This document shows, one piece after another, positions 11,645-22,920 of a DNA stretch of 64,000 bases (positions are counted from its first letter, which is position 1; the number at the start of each line of letters is the position of its first letter). The DNA comes from Tamarix chinensis. Its lineage: Eukaryota; Streptophyta; Magnoliopsida; Caryophyllales; Tamaricaceae. Below the pieces are notes generated by a model. The model worked only from the letters and a program-made list of their open reading frames with translations, was not told the DNA's origin and did no database searches. The position numbers were made by a program, and so were the translations under genes. The stretch is from the NCBI GenBank assembly GCA_030549775.1, contig CM060174.1, positions 4,662,891-4,726,890 on the forward strand, in the 5' to 3' direction.

Positions 11645-12185
11645 GTATGGGTGTCATAGGGAAGAAGAGATGTTAGGTGAAAAATTGAGAGGTGACTCGT
11701 GGGGGAAGAAAGGTGATAGGGTTTGGAGTGGTCAACTAGGGTTTCACGGTCACTTGTGTAATCAGTGAGTAAAGTGATATGATTGGGTTGAATCTAAATG
11801 AGATGAGGTGTTGGGTGATAAAAAGAAATAATGGTAGTGTAAGTCAGAGGAAGGTTGGGTCACGTAGGTCCAATTAAGGTTTCAAGGGAAAAACCCTAGA
11901 GAGTGGTAGTAAGCGGATTTGGATGTCACAAGGTGATGGGCCTTAACCCACACCCTTGAGAGTTGGGTTTTTGTTATAAGTAAATGAAAGGAGTAATGGA
12001 TGTCGCGTTGTGATAGGAGACGCAGAATTCTCAAGATATGGGACGGGCCCTCTTGGGAGGATAGAAGTAGAAGGTTGGTGACATGCATGTCAAGGGTGAA
12101 ATATTATCGAATAAGACACGAATAAGACTTTAATCATTTAAAGAGAAAGATTGTTGAGCCAGGCCCAGACCGGTCCACCGGCGAA
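11645..12185 (+). mobile_element. Outermost LTR copy, right part, truncated
   Basis: This continues the LTR interrupted at 1416. It matches 35638-36145 of the copy at 30961-37168, for example GTTTGGAGTGG, CACTTGTGTAAT and AGACCGGTCCACCGGCGAA. It breaks off inside the first CCGG repeat unit at 12185, where reverse-strand copia coding sequence begins. The remaining LTR modules are not found between 12186 and 16000, so this is a truncation or rearrangement breakpoint. Confidence 0.75.
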
Positions 12186-13205
12186 AGTGCTGCACTGACT
12201 TGTTTCTTCCTATGCCAACTAACTAGGGTTTCTCTAAGAAATTTTCAAGTACATGAGGTGCTTTTTCTATTAACTTTATATCCTGAAAAATCAGCGTTAG
12301 AATATCCTATTAGGTCTAGAAGAGTATTACTAAGGTAAAATAAGCCTAGGTTATGTGTGCTAATAAGATACCTACGGTCTCTTGACAGTGGTCATGTGAT
12401 GGAATTACATTGAAACCTAGCACATAGGCATACACTAAGAATAATATAAAGTCTAGATGCAATAAGATAGAGAAGTGATCCGATTATACCTTGATATCTT
12501 TGTTGTTCAACTGGCTTACCTTTGTCATCCATGTCAAGCTTTGTGGTAGTGGCCATAGGTGTACTCCAAGGTTTGCTATAATTCATTTTGAACTTCTTGA
12601 GTAGTTCCTTTGTGTACTTTTCTTGGTTAAAAAATATTCCTTCCCTTGATTGCTTGGTTTGGAGTCCAAGGAAATAGGTTAACTCAATCATCGTGCTCAT
12701 TTCAAACCCACTACACATTAAGGAGGAAAGTCCTTACACATGGACGCATTAGTAGCACTAAATATTATGTTGTCACCGTAGATTTGTGCGGATGGTAAAT
12801 CATTTTTAGTTTTCATTAGAAAAATATTTCCCTCAATTTTACCTCTTTCAAAACCTTTTTCTAATAGAAATTTACTCAACCTTTCATACCAGGCTCTAGG
12901 AGCTTGTTTTAAACTGTAAAGAGCCTTATTGAGTTTGTAAACATGGTTGCATTTTAAGTCATTTTCAAAGAGGGGTGGTTGCTTAACATATACCTCTTCT
13001 TCAATAAAACCATTAAGAAAAGCACTATTGACATCCATTTGATATAATGTAAATTACATGGATGATGCAAATGCAAGGAGCATATGTATGGCCTCAAGTC
13101 TAGCTACGGGGGCAAATGTTTCCTCAAAATCAATGTTTTACTCTTGGTTTTATCCTTTGGCAACCAATCAGGCTTTGTTTCTAACCACAAATACTCATAG
13201 ACCAT
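12186..13205 (-). pseudogene. Ty1/copia pol fragment: reverse transcriptase and RNase H
   Basis: This is a broken piece of a copia polyprotein. Reading leftwards from about 13200 it contains an RNKA-like segment, IDFEETFAPVARLEAIHMLL, a stop, then MDVNSAFLNGFIEEEVYVKQPP and KALYSLKQAPRAWY. Next is YGDNIIF where active elements have YVDDIIF. A frame change at 12718 leads to ELTYFLGLQ, IGSLLYLIASRLYI, and RNase H words (SGYKVNRKSTS, LVSWHRKKQVSAA) ending at about 12187. The catalytic D-D pair is lost and several stops and frameshifts are present, so it cannot be functional. No integrase, gag or LTR is attached. Its left end abuts the truncated 5-kb LTR exactly. Confidence 0.92.
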
Positions 13206-14667
13206 AGTAAGTTCTCTAGGAACTTAGGTACAACATCATGCACAAATTTTCTATCTGCTTGTTAAATAAAAAATCATTTAATAAGATTATCACGCCACAT
13301 ACACGTGTACATTTTTGTCAATTATAAGTTCACACTTAAAATATAATTTACAATGACATTTTAATTAGATAAATCAATCTTCTAGATTGTATTCAAGTGT
13401 ATGAGACAATAATCCTTTAGCATCTACCATTACATTACTTATATCAAATGAATCACTTCATGTTTCAACAATTGCACTAATAACTAAATGGAAAGTTTCA
13501 AGCTTCAACCATCAAATTGCTTATTGGATAGGAAGTTTTAGACTTCAACCATCATATGTCGCTACCCAACAAAATTATAACATAATGGGGAGACTATTGT
13601 AAATACTTCAACCACTGCAGTGGTGGAGGAGACTTGACTATGGTATGTTTTAACCACTACCAATTTGTAAATTAGGTGCATAGTCTCATGAATATGTGAG
13701 TGAAAAATTATATACAAAGTCATCATCACTACTTTGTAATTAAAACAAATACTTTAAATATTGTAAAAATTATAGAAACTAAATTGCAAAAACTAAAATT
13801 GCATAAATAGAAAGTGCAAAAATAAAATCAGCGTAAGGTTCTATACACCACCAAATAGTTCAATCTTCTAGATCAAAAAGCACTTGAGGTATTCAATACC
13901 ATCCAATTTATTGGTGTTACATAAGCCTTAAAAGACTTTCAACTATTTGATATTCTTAGTCAAATTACATATAAGGTATTCATCACCTTTAATAATTCAA
14001 TGTTTAGGATCAAATTATGCATATGGTCTTTAGGACCATTTAATCATTAGGTAAAACTTTCATCTTCCGCCTCAATTGTATCATATTCTTATGTACCTTA
14101 GGTACATACCTGTAAATAATACGATTGGTTGAGAGCATCATGCTTTTACAAACACTTGTACAATCGCCCATACATACTTTGGGTATGTGGAAAAAATTTA
14201 GTCACTTATGGTGGCCCTCTATTAACTTATAATAATGAAGGTCTGTACTATATTCTCTAATCAACTTCAAGTGTTGAGATATGTATGTAATGATGAGTGA
14301 TGAGATCGTCGATTCATCACTTTCATGCACAAGGTGATGGACAATGAGACTATCAATCCATCACAAATAAATTTAAGTAATTTGCTTAACTTTACCACTT
14401 TAGATGGCTTTTCTATCATCTTTAATTGATGGAGATCTACATATGGCGATGACGCGATGTGGCCGCCAATCCATCACTCAATTGATCATGTTAAATATAA
14501 TTTGAGTTTATTGAACGAGAGACTTTTAGCTTTCTATCGTCAATTATCTCTATTCTCCATTTCATAATTGGAAGGGATATCATCATACATACAATCAAAG
14601 TAAATTACATATTGCCAATATATACAATTAAAATTGATAAAAATATCAATTAGCATAAGAATAAAAC
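13206..14667. other. AT-rich intergenic DNA, nothing recognised
   Basis: No gene, repeat array or element ends were identified. Two words recur loosely: CTTCAACCATCA (about 13505-13560) and CAATCCATCAC (about 14351-14475). These may be decayed retrotransposon sequence linked to the adjacent copia fragment. Confidence 0.4.
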
Positions 14668-14973
14668 TGTAATACCCCAAATTGGGCGGAGTGTTATAAT
14701 GATTGATTTGACTACTTATATCAACGTGGTGTACCATCCTTTTGGTGATTCCGTCATAAGAACTCTACAGTTAAGCGTGCTAGCAATGGAGTAATTTTTA
14801 GGATGGGTGACCCTTCAAGGAAGTTTCAGAAATTTTCTAAAAATTTATCGGAAAGGGCGTGAGTGAGGACAAAGCGCGCGGAAAGGACTCATGTTGATCT
14901 ATGAAGCCAGCCGATCAATCTGAAAGCGCTCCAAGGTAGCCTCTGTGTGGTTGTATCGACTTGGGGTGTTACA
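14668..14973 (+). mobile_element. Cassandra-type solo LTR (5S rRNA-like)
   Basis: A 306-bp unit with termini TGTAATACCCC and GGGGTGTTACA. Bases 14770-14812 resemble the 3' half of plant 5S rRNA: GTTAAGCGTGCTAGC, then AGGATGGGTGACC, matching the internal polymerase III promoter region. LTRs carrying 5S sequence are the hallmark of Cassandra terminal-repeat retrotransposons in miniature (TRIMs). Flanks AAAAC (14663-14667) and AAAAT (14974-14978) look like a target duplication with one C-to-T change. No internal region or second LTR is adjacent, so it is a solo LTR. Confidence 0.88.
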
Positions 14974-15370
14974 AAAATAAAGGTAGAAATAAAAAATAAT
15001 ATTATATTCTTCCGAGTCGATTCTGGAACCATAATGCTATACCCTCCTTAAAACGCTTAATCAATTCAAGTTAAGCTGCTTGATTGTAAGATATGTCACA
15101 TATGCGACATTTCATATGCCTTCAAAATTTGAGATATCACATAAATAAAAATATTAGGTCAGTCGTATATGACACATAATAATCATATTCACATAGAATG
15201 ATAACTAATGAATATAAAACACTTCTTTTTATTAACCACCGTTCGATCTTGACGTCGATTCCATGTCTATTTGCCAACATCCCGAACAAAATCAACACAT
15301 AAAACATATATATTTTTCATATAGAGTATAATTGTATTGATAACGTAGTGTAACATTGCTAAAGTTAAAG

Positions 15371-15412
<42 letters not shown>

Positions 15413-16366
15413 TAGAGAGAAATGGAGAATGAGATTTCTTATTTTTATTGATTTGTATGAGTTTTTTTATATTTAAAATATCTCATATATATAATATATA
15501 TACTTATTACATTGATTATGAGAATAAATTAGAGAATATAAAAAAAATATAAAAGATATGTAGAATTAAGAGATTGAAATTATAATAGAAAAAATTATAA
15601 CAATTTATGATACTAATAAAAATATTAAATCTATAATTTAATATAATATAAATTTATAACTTATACATTTATAATATATAAATAATACATTTATAATAAA
15701 TATTAATTAATTTATCTAAATAAAGGAGCGTTCGGCTCTTCAACGGGCAATGGCCCTCCACCCGGCCAACATGTTAGGTACTAGTAGTACCCCCTAACTT
15801 TATTTGTCGATATTTTATACCCACCTCACTGGTCCACAATCCGCGCGGTATTGGAAATTTCTTACCGCAAAGGCGTAGATATTTTCGTAATTTTTTAATA
15901 TTTTCGTGGGGTGGCACCGCCCGCATGACACATAAAATTAAATTACTTGAAAAAAGAAGATGAAGAAGAAGGGAGTAGGAAAAATTGAATGGGAAAAGTT
16001 GATTATGGGTTGTAATAAATAAGAGAGAGAGCGGGGAAGGAGCGTTAGTTTTTGCAGGCTTTGTGAGCGGGTCTTGTCTCCTCGTCGTCCACACCTTTTA
16101 CTTTCCTCCCCCTTTCCGCTATCTCCTCTCTCTCAATCGGAGTACCTATTTTTCCCTCTCAGTTGATTCCCAACAGAGCCAATCCTCCCGCACATGCTTT
16201 TAGCTCTCTCGTCTTCTCTCTCTCCCCCTCTGTGATGTACTTACAAATTGAAATCAGCCTCTCCTCTGCGGCTTCTGTCGATCTCAATTTAATTAAAACG
16301 GGGAGAAAAAGTTAGATATTCTAAGATCTCCATGCCTTATTATTGTAGGCGCATCTTCCTTTAATA
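14974..16366. other. AT-rich flank and gene-upstream region
   Basis: Mostly AT-rich DNA with an (ATA)n microsatellite at 15377-15410. From about 15960 the sequence becomes GA-rich, then C/T-rich (16080-16250), the usual look of a plant promoter-proximal region. An isolated GC-richer patch lies at 15725-15790. No coding region is supported. Confidence 0.5.
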
Positions 16367-16371
16367 CCTTT

Positions 16372-16379
16372 CTATATAA
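16372..16379 (+). promoter_or_regulatory. Probable TATA box of the spliced gene
   Basis: CTATATAA lies upstream of a C/T-rich leader that ends in a plausible splice donor (AAG/GTATAC, 16501-16509). Position and composition fit a core promoter with transcription starting near 16405. Confidence 0.5.
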
Positions 16380-16503
16380 CCCAACCGCATCCGCTCCACA
16401 GTCCCCCCTTCTTATTTCGCTTCGCCTGTCTGTCTCCGCCCCATTTCTCTCGCTGACTATCACCATTTTTGGTTTGCTCTTCCGGTTCCAAGCTCAGGCT
16501 AAG

Positions 16504-17077
16504 GTATACTTCCTCTCCTACTCTCTCTGTGTTATTTTGTCCGTGTGAAGCGTCTGATTTCAACATTTTTGTTGTGATTTTCCTTCTGTCGTATCGAGGT
16601 GAACTAGTGAACAATGATTCAATCGTACCTGTTCATGTATCTCTTAGATATGAGTATCTCTGTCACTGATTTTTGTTGACAGTTCATTTTTGATTCAAAT
16701 CTGTTTGATCTATGGTAGATTTTAGTTGTAGTAGTGATTAGGCTCTTTGTCAGTTTGTATTTATTCGGCTAAGTAGCTGAGTTTCTCTTAGGGCGAACGG
16801 AAACGAATCGTGATTCTGTTTTAAAACAGTTTATGTATATTGAAGTTTGAAAGTGTTACAATTTTACTTTTCTTATTTTGTCGTTACGTGTACGGAGCTA
16901 GATCTTTTTAATTCGCATTTTCGTTACCAGTAGTCAGTAGATCTTCGATTTCGATCCCGAACTTTACATCGTTGATTGAAAACAGGCCGGAGGTTTATGA
17001 GACTAACGGAGCACACGCTTCGTCGATTTACGTCTCTTTCGTTAAGCTGAAATCGTTTCGTTTCATGTTATTTACAG
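16504..17077 (+). other. Probable 5' UTR intron
   Basis: Donor AAG/GTATACTT at 16501-16511 and acceptor TTTACAG/GTCTG at 17071-17082 bound a T-rich stretch with no open frame. The leader would then continue 17078-17201 to the ATG. Inferred from splice-site form only. Confidence 0.45.
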
Positions 17078-17201
17078 GTCTGTTCGTTGTTCTATTTGTG
17101 TAAATATAGATAAAGGAGTGAGAGATCTAGGGGAACATAATACGAGAATTTAAAAAAAAAAACACGCACACACACGCTAGAAGGTGAAGTAGAAGAAATA
17201 T

Positions 17202-18734
17202 ATGGATCAATACTTTGCGATTCAGCAATCCGGCGTTGCATCATACGAAGAAATGAGGACTTCCGTCGCTGTTTCTCTGCCTGATAGGCGAGATCCCGTC
17301 GTTTGTCCTAAGCCTCGTCGTGTAGGTCTCCTTAACGGCACCATCAATGACTCTTCCCGACCACGTCGATGGCACTTTTGGTAATTGATCTATCTTTTAC
17401 TAATCTTGGATCTTTGTGGAATGGAATTGATTTTGTTAGCGTCGATTCCCCGGTAGTTTAAGTCCCGCTCGTACTTTTTTTTCCCTTAGTTCATTGTGTT
17501 CTTTTTCGGAATTTTGTAGTAATCAAGCAGAGATATCTGATTCAAAAGCAGTGTCGGAGTTGTTGGATATCATCTTCTCTAAGGTAAATATCGGTTATTC
17601 CGTTCTTCCCCCTTCTATCTGTTAAATCTTAAGGTTGTTCATATGCCCCTAGCACGAGCGGTATCGGGGCGTTTACCAGAGTTTCATTCTGCTAAGGGTA
17701 TATATATATATATATATATAAATATTTTTTTTTGTAGTAAAGCGTATTTTTAGACCTTTTGTCGTTTTCACATTTTCAATCAGCACATTTTCAATCGTGC
17801 CACTTCTTATCGCTGATTCAGATTCAGCGTCAGAGCATTATTTGCTTTTCAGTATTTTAGTTCTAATCTAACAGCTTAAGATTAGGGAGAGAATTATTTT
17901 AATTGGGGGGGAAGAATGAAGTGAGGTTGGTTCAAAATACGTGTGTGTATTTGTGTGTTTCTGTGATGGTGGTGGGCCGGAAGTGAGTCATTGAAAGTGA
18001 AGGGTCATTTGTCAAAACTGACTTTACAGATCATTGCATATATTACGTGGGCCGTTTATGTTTATGCTTTATACGTGTCTTTGATTGTGGTGGATTCATT
18101 TTGTGGTCAGCTGTTTTGTCGATCATTGAGTACTCTTGTTATAATTAAAATTGATTGGCTCACTGTGATTGAGACTTAATGTTAAAAAATGAGATTGATT
18201 GGCTCAGCTTACACCTAGTAGACAAGCGCAGTTCAATTAGCATGTATTATGACGGACGGATGCATCCATTTAGTAGCAAGTTATTAATTGTATTTTTATT
18301 TATTTATCAAGGGTCTCAAAATTAGTCCCATTTCTTATGAATGTCTCTTCTAATTATTGTAGGGTACTAGTAGCCATGGTGCTGCAGCAGAGAGAGCATA
18401 TACTACAAGCGGCACACCACAAGTAGCCTCGTCGCCCCCGTTTTTCTGTGGGTCACCGCCGAGTAGAGTATCTAACCCATTAATTCAGGATGCTCGATTC
18501 AAGGAGGAGGCAATAAAGTTCCCTTCAGCTTCCCCACTGCCAGGTCCTGTCGCCATTGGCGGAATGAATATTAGTCCGTCGGGACAGGGACAATCTTCCT
18601 CCCCGTCTTCTGCAAGGAAAGGTGGAGGATGTGTCCGTGCGAATTTTGGCGACAATCCGGCAGTTAGAGTCGAGGGGTTTGATTGCCTCGACAGGGATCG
18701 TAGCAGGAACTGCAGCATCCCTGCCTTGGCTTAG
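17202..18734 (+). CDS. Plant protein of unknown function, 3 coding exons, 204 residues
   Basis: Coding exons are 17202-17380, 17520-17583 and 18363-18734. Both introns are GT-AG (139 and 779 bp), and the frame stays open across both junctions (179 + 64 + 372 nt) to a TAG stop. The protein begins MDQYFAIQQSGVASYEEM. Residues 35-58 are basic with a KPRRVGLLN segment and RPRRWHF. Exon 2 encodes an acidic SELLDIIFSK helix-like piece. The third exon is Ser/Pro-rich with SSPPFFCGSPPSRVSNPLIQ (residues 104-123), followed by DARF, a second Ser-rich patch (152-165) and a Cys-containing tail (VEGFDCLDRDRSRNC). I see no signal peptide, membrane segment or catalytic domain. The GSPPSRV.NPL motif recalls a family of small uncharacterised plant proteins, but I cannot name it. 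The first ATG is chosen because no in-frame upstream ATG follows the leader splice. Base composition is clearly richer in GC than the surrounding DNA. Confidence 0.78.
17699..17721. repeat. (TA)n microsatellite in intron 2
   Basis: About 11 TA units inside the 779-bp second intron of the gene starting at 17202, followed by a T run. Confidence 0.85.
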
Positions 18735-18950
18735 TAGCCTAGAACCGATTTGTTTTACTTCTAGACGATAAAGAGGACAAGTGAAGGCACAGTCTACCGT
18801 CGATTTTTCATGGTTTTCTAGAGAGGAGTTGAAGACCTAAGGAGTTGAGACAACCCCCCCGCCCCATTCGTTTGAGGGGTGTAAATATTGTTTGAAGTTG
18901 CTCTCTATGTATGTAAGGTCATTATGATGTGTAAAAAGCTATAGCTCGTA

Positions 18951-18956
18951 AATAAA
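18951..18956 (+). terminator. Poly(A) signal of the spliced gene
   Basis: AATAAA lies 217 bases after the stop codon in a T/G-rich 3' UTR-like stretch, a usual distance for plant genes. Confidence 0.55.
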
Positions 18957-21025
18957 ATATGAGGTCAGTAGTTTTTGTTTCTTCGTCTTAAGGAGTAGAA
19001 AGACGTTCGGTAGGTGAGTATATGTTTTGGTTGAGCGGATGGTAGAGTGATGTATATAGTGTTAAAGAAATTTTCATATCCTGTTTGATTCCTGTCCGGA
19101 TCTTTTTTATGTGCGGCTCCTCATGTGAAACGAAAGTTGTATAAATCTTTTTCTTTATGGTTCCACTTGTGTCTTTGACTGCTTCATATTCCAAGGTTTT
19201 ATGGCCTATTATATTATTGGGACTGGGGGTCCGTTTTTACTGTCTTATTTTGGGATCTTATTATGTTTTGTTATATTAACAAATCTTTATAATAATAATA
19301 TAATAAATGTAAATTTAATAATAATAATAGTAAGCAAATAAAATGTGTTAAGTAAAACTTTGATAGCAATAACAGAGTAGAAACAAAAATTCATTGATTA
19401 ATTTTTTATTTGGATGAAATCAACAAATAAAGTTGAGGAGAATTGGGAAATAATAGGAATAAATCAAGAGACGAAATAAGGATTGTTTTATTAATTTAAT
19501 CTTTGATTTTAAATAATTATTGTGTATCTTTACGATGTAAAATTTAGTAGTTTTTTCTACTTATATCTTTAATATTAATTATTTTATAATTTTTATGTAT
19601 TTGTTTTTGTTTTTTAATAATAATTATCATTTATAATAATATTTTATTAAAGATATTTTAATCGCTTAGATTACTTTTAATATTTTTATTTCAGAAACTA
19701 AAATGATATTTATATAAAAGTGGAGGTAATACTATTGTTTATTTATGGTTCTCTTTATTCTCGCTCATCCCTCACGTGCTTGAGTGTGCCCCTTGTGTCT
19801 CCTAATGTCCGTGATCCGATTCGAACCACCCATAGTTCTCGTTCATTTAAAAATCAAAGGTAGCTCTGGCGTTTCTTTATGCCCGGTTCTTTGTTCTCGC
19901 TCATCGCTCGCATGCTTCAGTGCCCTTGCGTCTCCTCATGTTTGCATTCTCAGTTGCTCTTAGTTCCTTTATTTGGATTAAAGATACTACTAATATTTTG
20001 ATTCGGCGTGATGCACATATTTTGAATTATTGGCGAAGAATTAATGCTGACCAAAATTTATAAATCTCACGGAAAGATAATTAAACAACATTTTTTTTTT
20101 CTAATCATCACAATGAAGTACTATTAATATTTTCCGATCAAACGTAATTTCCTACGAAACGGTCAAAGTAAATAGCAAATGATTCAAATGGATATGAGTT
20201 AATGCAGAATTTTTTAATAAAAATGAATATGTAAAAATAGTATATCTTAGACTTTGTTTGGAGTTGAAACGGATAAAACGTCTAAAATTATCTAATTATG
20301 TAAACAAAAACTTTTTTGATTCAAAAATTTGGATGAAGCAAGTGAAATGAATGGAACTAAATGAGTTGACAAGTTAATAAATAATTTAGAGAGTTATGAA
20401 TTTTAGACGAGTAAAAAATATGAAAAATGATTGAATCAGAAGAATTTTAAAAATGCAACTTTTTCTACAAAAGAATAAAATTAATCCCAGAAATCTTAAA
20501 TTTAATATGAATGACGTAGAAATCAATATTGAATTTTTTTTAAAATGGATTACGAGTCAAATTATATAGTAATTAAGGTTAGGAAAATATGAGATGTTTA
20601 AGAAATACAATCCTACAAAATCCAAGATAATGATCATCAGGTATAAATTAACAAATCAAGCCATTAACTTCTTGACAACAAGTCAAGGAAGTCACACGGC
20701 TTCAATATGTGTATATACAATTCTATCACTTAAGTCCTTAAATACGTATTCCCTCTATAGGGTTTCTGAATTCCTATGAGAAAAAAAATGAGTCATTTGA
20801 CTCGAAGGTCCAACTATGTATTTAGAAGCTTATTCTAAAGCATGAGATCCATTTCTGTTTTCAAGACATATTTCACTTTAAATGATTATTATTTTATACA
20901 ATTTCAAAATTAATATTCATCAAAGGATACAAAGATCCACAACAACGAACCAAACAAGCCATCAAACCAAACAATCCAATTGACAAAAAGGGTAACTATA
21001 ATTAGGGCCATAATGCCTAAGGTTA
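18957..21025. other. AT-rich intergenic DNA
   Basis: No gene is supported. The only internal structure found is the repeated 60-bp block at 19747-19941. Short frames here have no recognisable motif. Confidence 0.5.
19747..19941. repeat. Direct repeat of about 60 bp, two copies
   Basis: Copies at 19747-19808 and 19885-19941 share GGTTCT, TTCTCGCTCATC, GCTT.AGTG and a GTCTCCT.ATGT end. They are about 138 bp apart and GC-richer than their surroundings. Origin unknown. Confidence 0.6.
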
Positions 21026-21033
21026 GGTATCAT

Positions 21034-22264
21034 TAGAGTTGGCAAAAGTTAACCCGACTCGTACAAACTCGATCCAACTTAACCCGATAAATTCATAAAC
21101 TTCACCCAACCCAAATCTTACCATAAAATGACCCGATTCGATGTTAATTCGAATATAAGTGATCCGACCCAATCCGACCCCAACCCATAACCCATCATCA
21201 AGCCAACCCACTACCAACCCGACCTGCCATCAACCTGATCCATTATCAACCTATCTGGCTATTAACCCAACTTGACTCGACATAACTAAATTTGATATTA
21301 ACTAGTTATGATAAAAAAAATACACATCTTACTATTTATTCAAAGCTCTTAAAAATATATTATTATTTAAAATTTTCTAATTTTTATTCTTAACATACTT
21401 GGTCACCAACGATATTCTAATTTTACCTATTTGTTTGTGTAAAAAAAAGCATTAAAAAGTCATAATAATAAACAAATAGCAATTAGTAACACATTATTAA
21501 TCATATGCCTACATAAAGTTAAACTTAATGCTTAACTACGAGGCTAATGAGTTAGATTAATTTCGATGATCAATGTCCTATTTGATCCAAATGCAAATTG
21601 ATTTGATCTAAGATTAACTTGGCCTGAAGCCAACCTGACCCATTAAAACTTAAAAAGATCCGATCTGTCAAGTTAACTCAAACGTATCCCATCAAATTAA
21701 CTCGAATACAAAATCACTCGAATATGAGCTTGCTCGGCCCAAACCTGAACCAATAGAGATGTAAACGGGGTAGGGTTTAGGGCATGCACACCCATGCCCA
21801 TACTTGTACTTGTACCTAAAATGAAAATCCATATATAAATTCACACTGGTATCCCGAACGAGTATCTACTAATACAGTCATATCCATATCCAGTGGATAT
21901 ATGTTACCTGACGGATATACCCATTTAGAGTTAAGTAAAATGACAATTTTAACTTTAATTTATGCTATATTTATTTTAAAATTAAAGGTAAAAAGGTAAT
22001 TATATATTTGGTAAATGGGTATGGGTATGGGTATGAATATGGATATCCCATAATCTTATCCGTACTCGAACCTAACGGGCATTTTTTTTATCCTTCATAT
22101 CCATTTGTCCATAACTATTTAAGTATCCGATGGATAAAACCCGTTACATTTCGGATGAAATCTATCCATTTACATCCCTAGACCCGACCCAACCCAACCC
22201 AAAATGACCCACAAATAACCCAACCCTCTATAACCTGACCTGCTCGACCATATTACCACCTATA
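21034..22264. mobile_element. hAT-like non-autonomous element with 8-bp target duplication
   Basis: The left end is TAGAGTTGGCAAAAGTTAAC and the right end, reverse-complemented, is TATAGGTGGTAATATGG. These are imperfect inverted termini of the (T)AGGGGTGGCAAT type seen in plant hAT miniature elements. GGTATCAT flanks it exactly at 21026-21033 and 22265-22272; 8-bp duplications are typical of hAT. The inside is degenerate ACCCGACCCAACCC-like sequence (21050-21290, 21560-21750, 22181-22250) without a transposase. A second element (21754-22180) is inserted near its right end. Short frames reading GVGLGR-like residues are translations of this low-complexity DNA. Confidence 0.8.
21754..22180. mobile_element. 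Nested hAT-like element (GATGTAAACGGGG ends)
   Basis: It begins TAGAGATGTAAACGGGG and ends TTTACATCCCTA, which are inverted termini. The same ends bound the element at 63395-63867. Inside are runs built on GGGTATGGATATCCC. The target duplication is not clear because the flanks are themselves ACCCGACCC-type repeats. It lies within the element at 21034-22264. Confidence 0.7.
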
Positions 22265-22272
22265 GGTATCAT

Positions 22273-22469
22273 GTCATAGCTTAACACTTAAACAAATCAA
22301 ATCAAATCCATCCTCTCAGCCTTTTATTTTCCAAAAGTCATTACTAAATTCAACTAAGGCTAATCTAATTCAATTATTCTACATTAGGCACATTTTAGTC
22401 ACAAAAGACCATAGGGCTCTCAAACCCTCATTATCCCAATTTTAACCATTTTGAGGCTTAAAGTTAGTA
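22273..22469. other. Unclassified sequence between elements
   Basis: Short AT-rich stretch between the hAT-like element and the diverged LTR. No motif recognised. Confidence 0.35.
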
Positions 22470-22920
22470 ATTTTGGGTTTGTGTTTGTTTCAGCATTAGG
22501 AATGTTGGTGGTATTTAGGAGAATTGATTTTTGAGAAATTTATATTATTAGATACCTTATATTATGTGGGATGTTATATGAGAATTTGGTTAAGTTTGGT
22601 GGAATTCAAATTTAGGAGTTGGGTTGTTAAGCTTGATTTTAGGGCCTTTGGGTTGAATTTGTAAGTTTTTGAGTAAAATAAGTATGCCATTATATTAATT
22701 GACGTTTTTACATAAAATTAGATATATAATATGTGAGGGTTTGGTTGAGTGTAGGTTAAGGTAAGTTGGAAAAAAGTTTTTAAAGTGTTAGAAGGAATAA
22801 GGGCAAAAATGGTCTTTTTAGGGTTAATTATGAAAATATGATATTATGTAAGTTTTATTGGGCTTAATATATGGTAAATGTGATATGTGATTAGTTTGTG
22901 GTCATAGGTATTAATTTATG

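Noticed and set aside
16372..16669. Open frames on both strands upstream of the spliced gene
   Set aside because: They fall in the promoter and 5' leader, have no motif, and conflict with the inferred leader intron.
19805..19835. GATTCGAACC word considered as part of a tRNA gene
   Set aside because: The flanking bases cannot form the T-arm stem, and no acceptor or anticodon arm is nearby.
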